A DNA stretch of 5,315 bases from Candidatus Parcubacteria bacterium. Its GTDB lineage: Bacteria; Patescibacteriota; Minisyncoccia; Phycocordibacterales; Phycocordibacteraceae. Below the pieces are notes generated by a model. The model worked only from the letters and a program-made list of their open reading frames with translations. It did no database searches and was not told the origin of the DNA. Both the position numbers and the translations under genes were made by a program. Within the stretch, counting starts at the first letter, position 1, and the number at the start of each line of letters is the position of its first letter. Of the stretch, positions 5,099 to 5,315 are shown piece after piece. The stretch lies in assembly GCA_027310925.1 (NCBI GenBank), contig DAICZX010000050.1, positions 1-5,315 of the forward strand. Direction: 5' to 3'.

Positions 5099-5315
5099 CT
5101 ATTGAATCGCGAGACGGATGCGCTCAATAATCTCAGAAACACTGAATCGTTCTTGAGCACCCGTGTCACGCTGTCGCAAGGTAACGGTATCCTTGAGCCC
5201 TGACTTTTCGCCGAGTGTGTAGAAATCGACCGTGATACAGAAGGGTGTACCAATCTCGTCTTGGCGTCGGTAACGCTTGCCGATATTGCCATTGTCATCC
5301 CATGCGATCGTCGGA
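5099..5315 (-). CDS. glyQS: Glycyl-tRNA synthetase, C-terminal anticodon-binding domain (truncated by window edge)
   Basis: This is the last 71 residues of a class II aminoacyl-tRNA synthetase; the rest lies beyond position 5315. The reading frame from 5314 shows WDDNGNIGKRYRRQDEIGTP, then FCITVDFYTL, DTVTLRQRDTGAQERF and a final helix SEIIERIRLAIQ before TAG. The pattern 'G.IG.RYRRQDEiGTPfC.TvDf.tl.d..vT.R.RDt..Q.R' is the C-terminal end of the HGTP-type anticodon-binding domain of single-chain (alpha-2) glycyl-tRNA synthetase. It is unlike the prolyl, threonyl or histidyl versions, and the alpha-2-beta-2 bacterial GlyRS lacks this sequence. The enzyme charges tRNA-Gly in the cytoplasm. It is the most upstream visible gene of the glyQS / AI-2E-family / metG / tatD cluster. 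Confidence 0.93.
   Translation of the reverse strand, partial: PTIAWDDNGNIGKRYRRQDEIGTPFCITVDFYTLGEKSGLKDTVTLRQRDTGAQERFSVSEIIERIRLAIQ

Noticed and set aside
4960..5298. Minus-strand open frame of 112 codons across the glyQS end and the AI-2E-family start
   Set aside because: It is a shifted frame over two recognised coding regions and resembles no protein I know.

Overview
The window looks like part of a compact bacterial genome, most plausibly a Candidate Phyla Radiation (Patescibacteria, Parcubacteria/Kaiserbacteria-like) organism. The evidence is indirect: an enlarged and divergent ribosomal protein S6, a core-only methionyl-tRNA synthetase with an unusual substrate-pocket segment, a glycyl-tRNA synthetase of the single-chain type, gaps of a few bases or overlaps between genes, and weak or absent Shine-Dalgarno sequences. 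No rRNA gene is present, so the placement is an inference.

Left part (1-659, minus strand): the 5' end of ssb, running off the window, is preceded after only two bases by rpsF. This is the usual rpsF-ssb(-rpsR) arrangement; rpsR would lie outside the window. A 130-base divergent intergenic region (660-789) carries a candidate promoter for each direction.

Middle (790-1605, plus strand): a single gene for a galactose-mutarotase-fold protein, recognisable as an aldose 1-epimerase / hexose-6-phosphate epimerase relative. It has its own promoter, ribosome binding site and a clean intrinsic terminator (1624-1656). It is the only plus-strand gene, and it seems to lack the usual catalytic histidine.

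Right part (1783-5315, minus strand): four tightly packed genes read glyQS (C-terminal end only) -> AI-2E/PerM-family membrane protein -> metG -> tatD. The spacings are 24 and 8 bases and then a 4-base ATGA overlap, so they probably form one transcription unit joining two aminoacyl-tRNA synthetases, a membrane permease-like protein and a TatD metallo-hydrolase. metG-tatD adjacency is known in other bacteria; the other two are lineage-specific company.

I found no mobile element, CRISPR array, tRNA or rRNA gene. Nothing here makes a convincing case for a new multi-gene system. The points most worth checking are the altered active sites of the mutarotase-like protein and of MetRS, and the start-proximal TAGGAT motifs, which could mean leaderless transcription.
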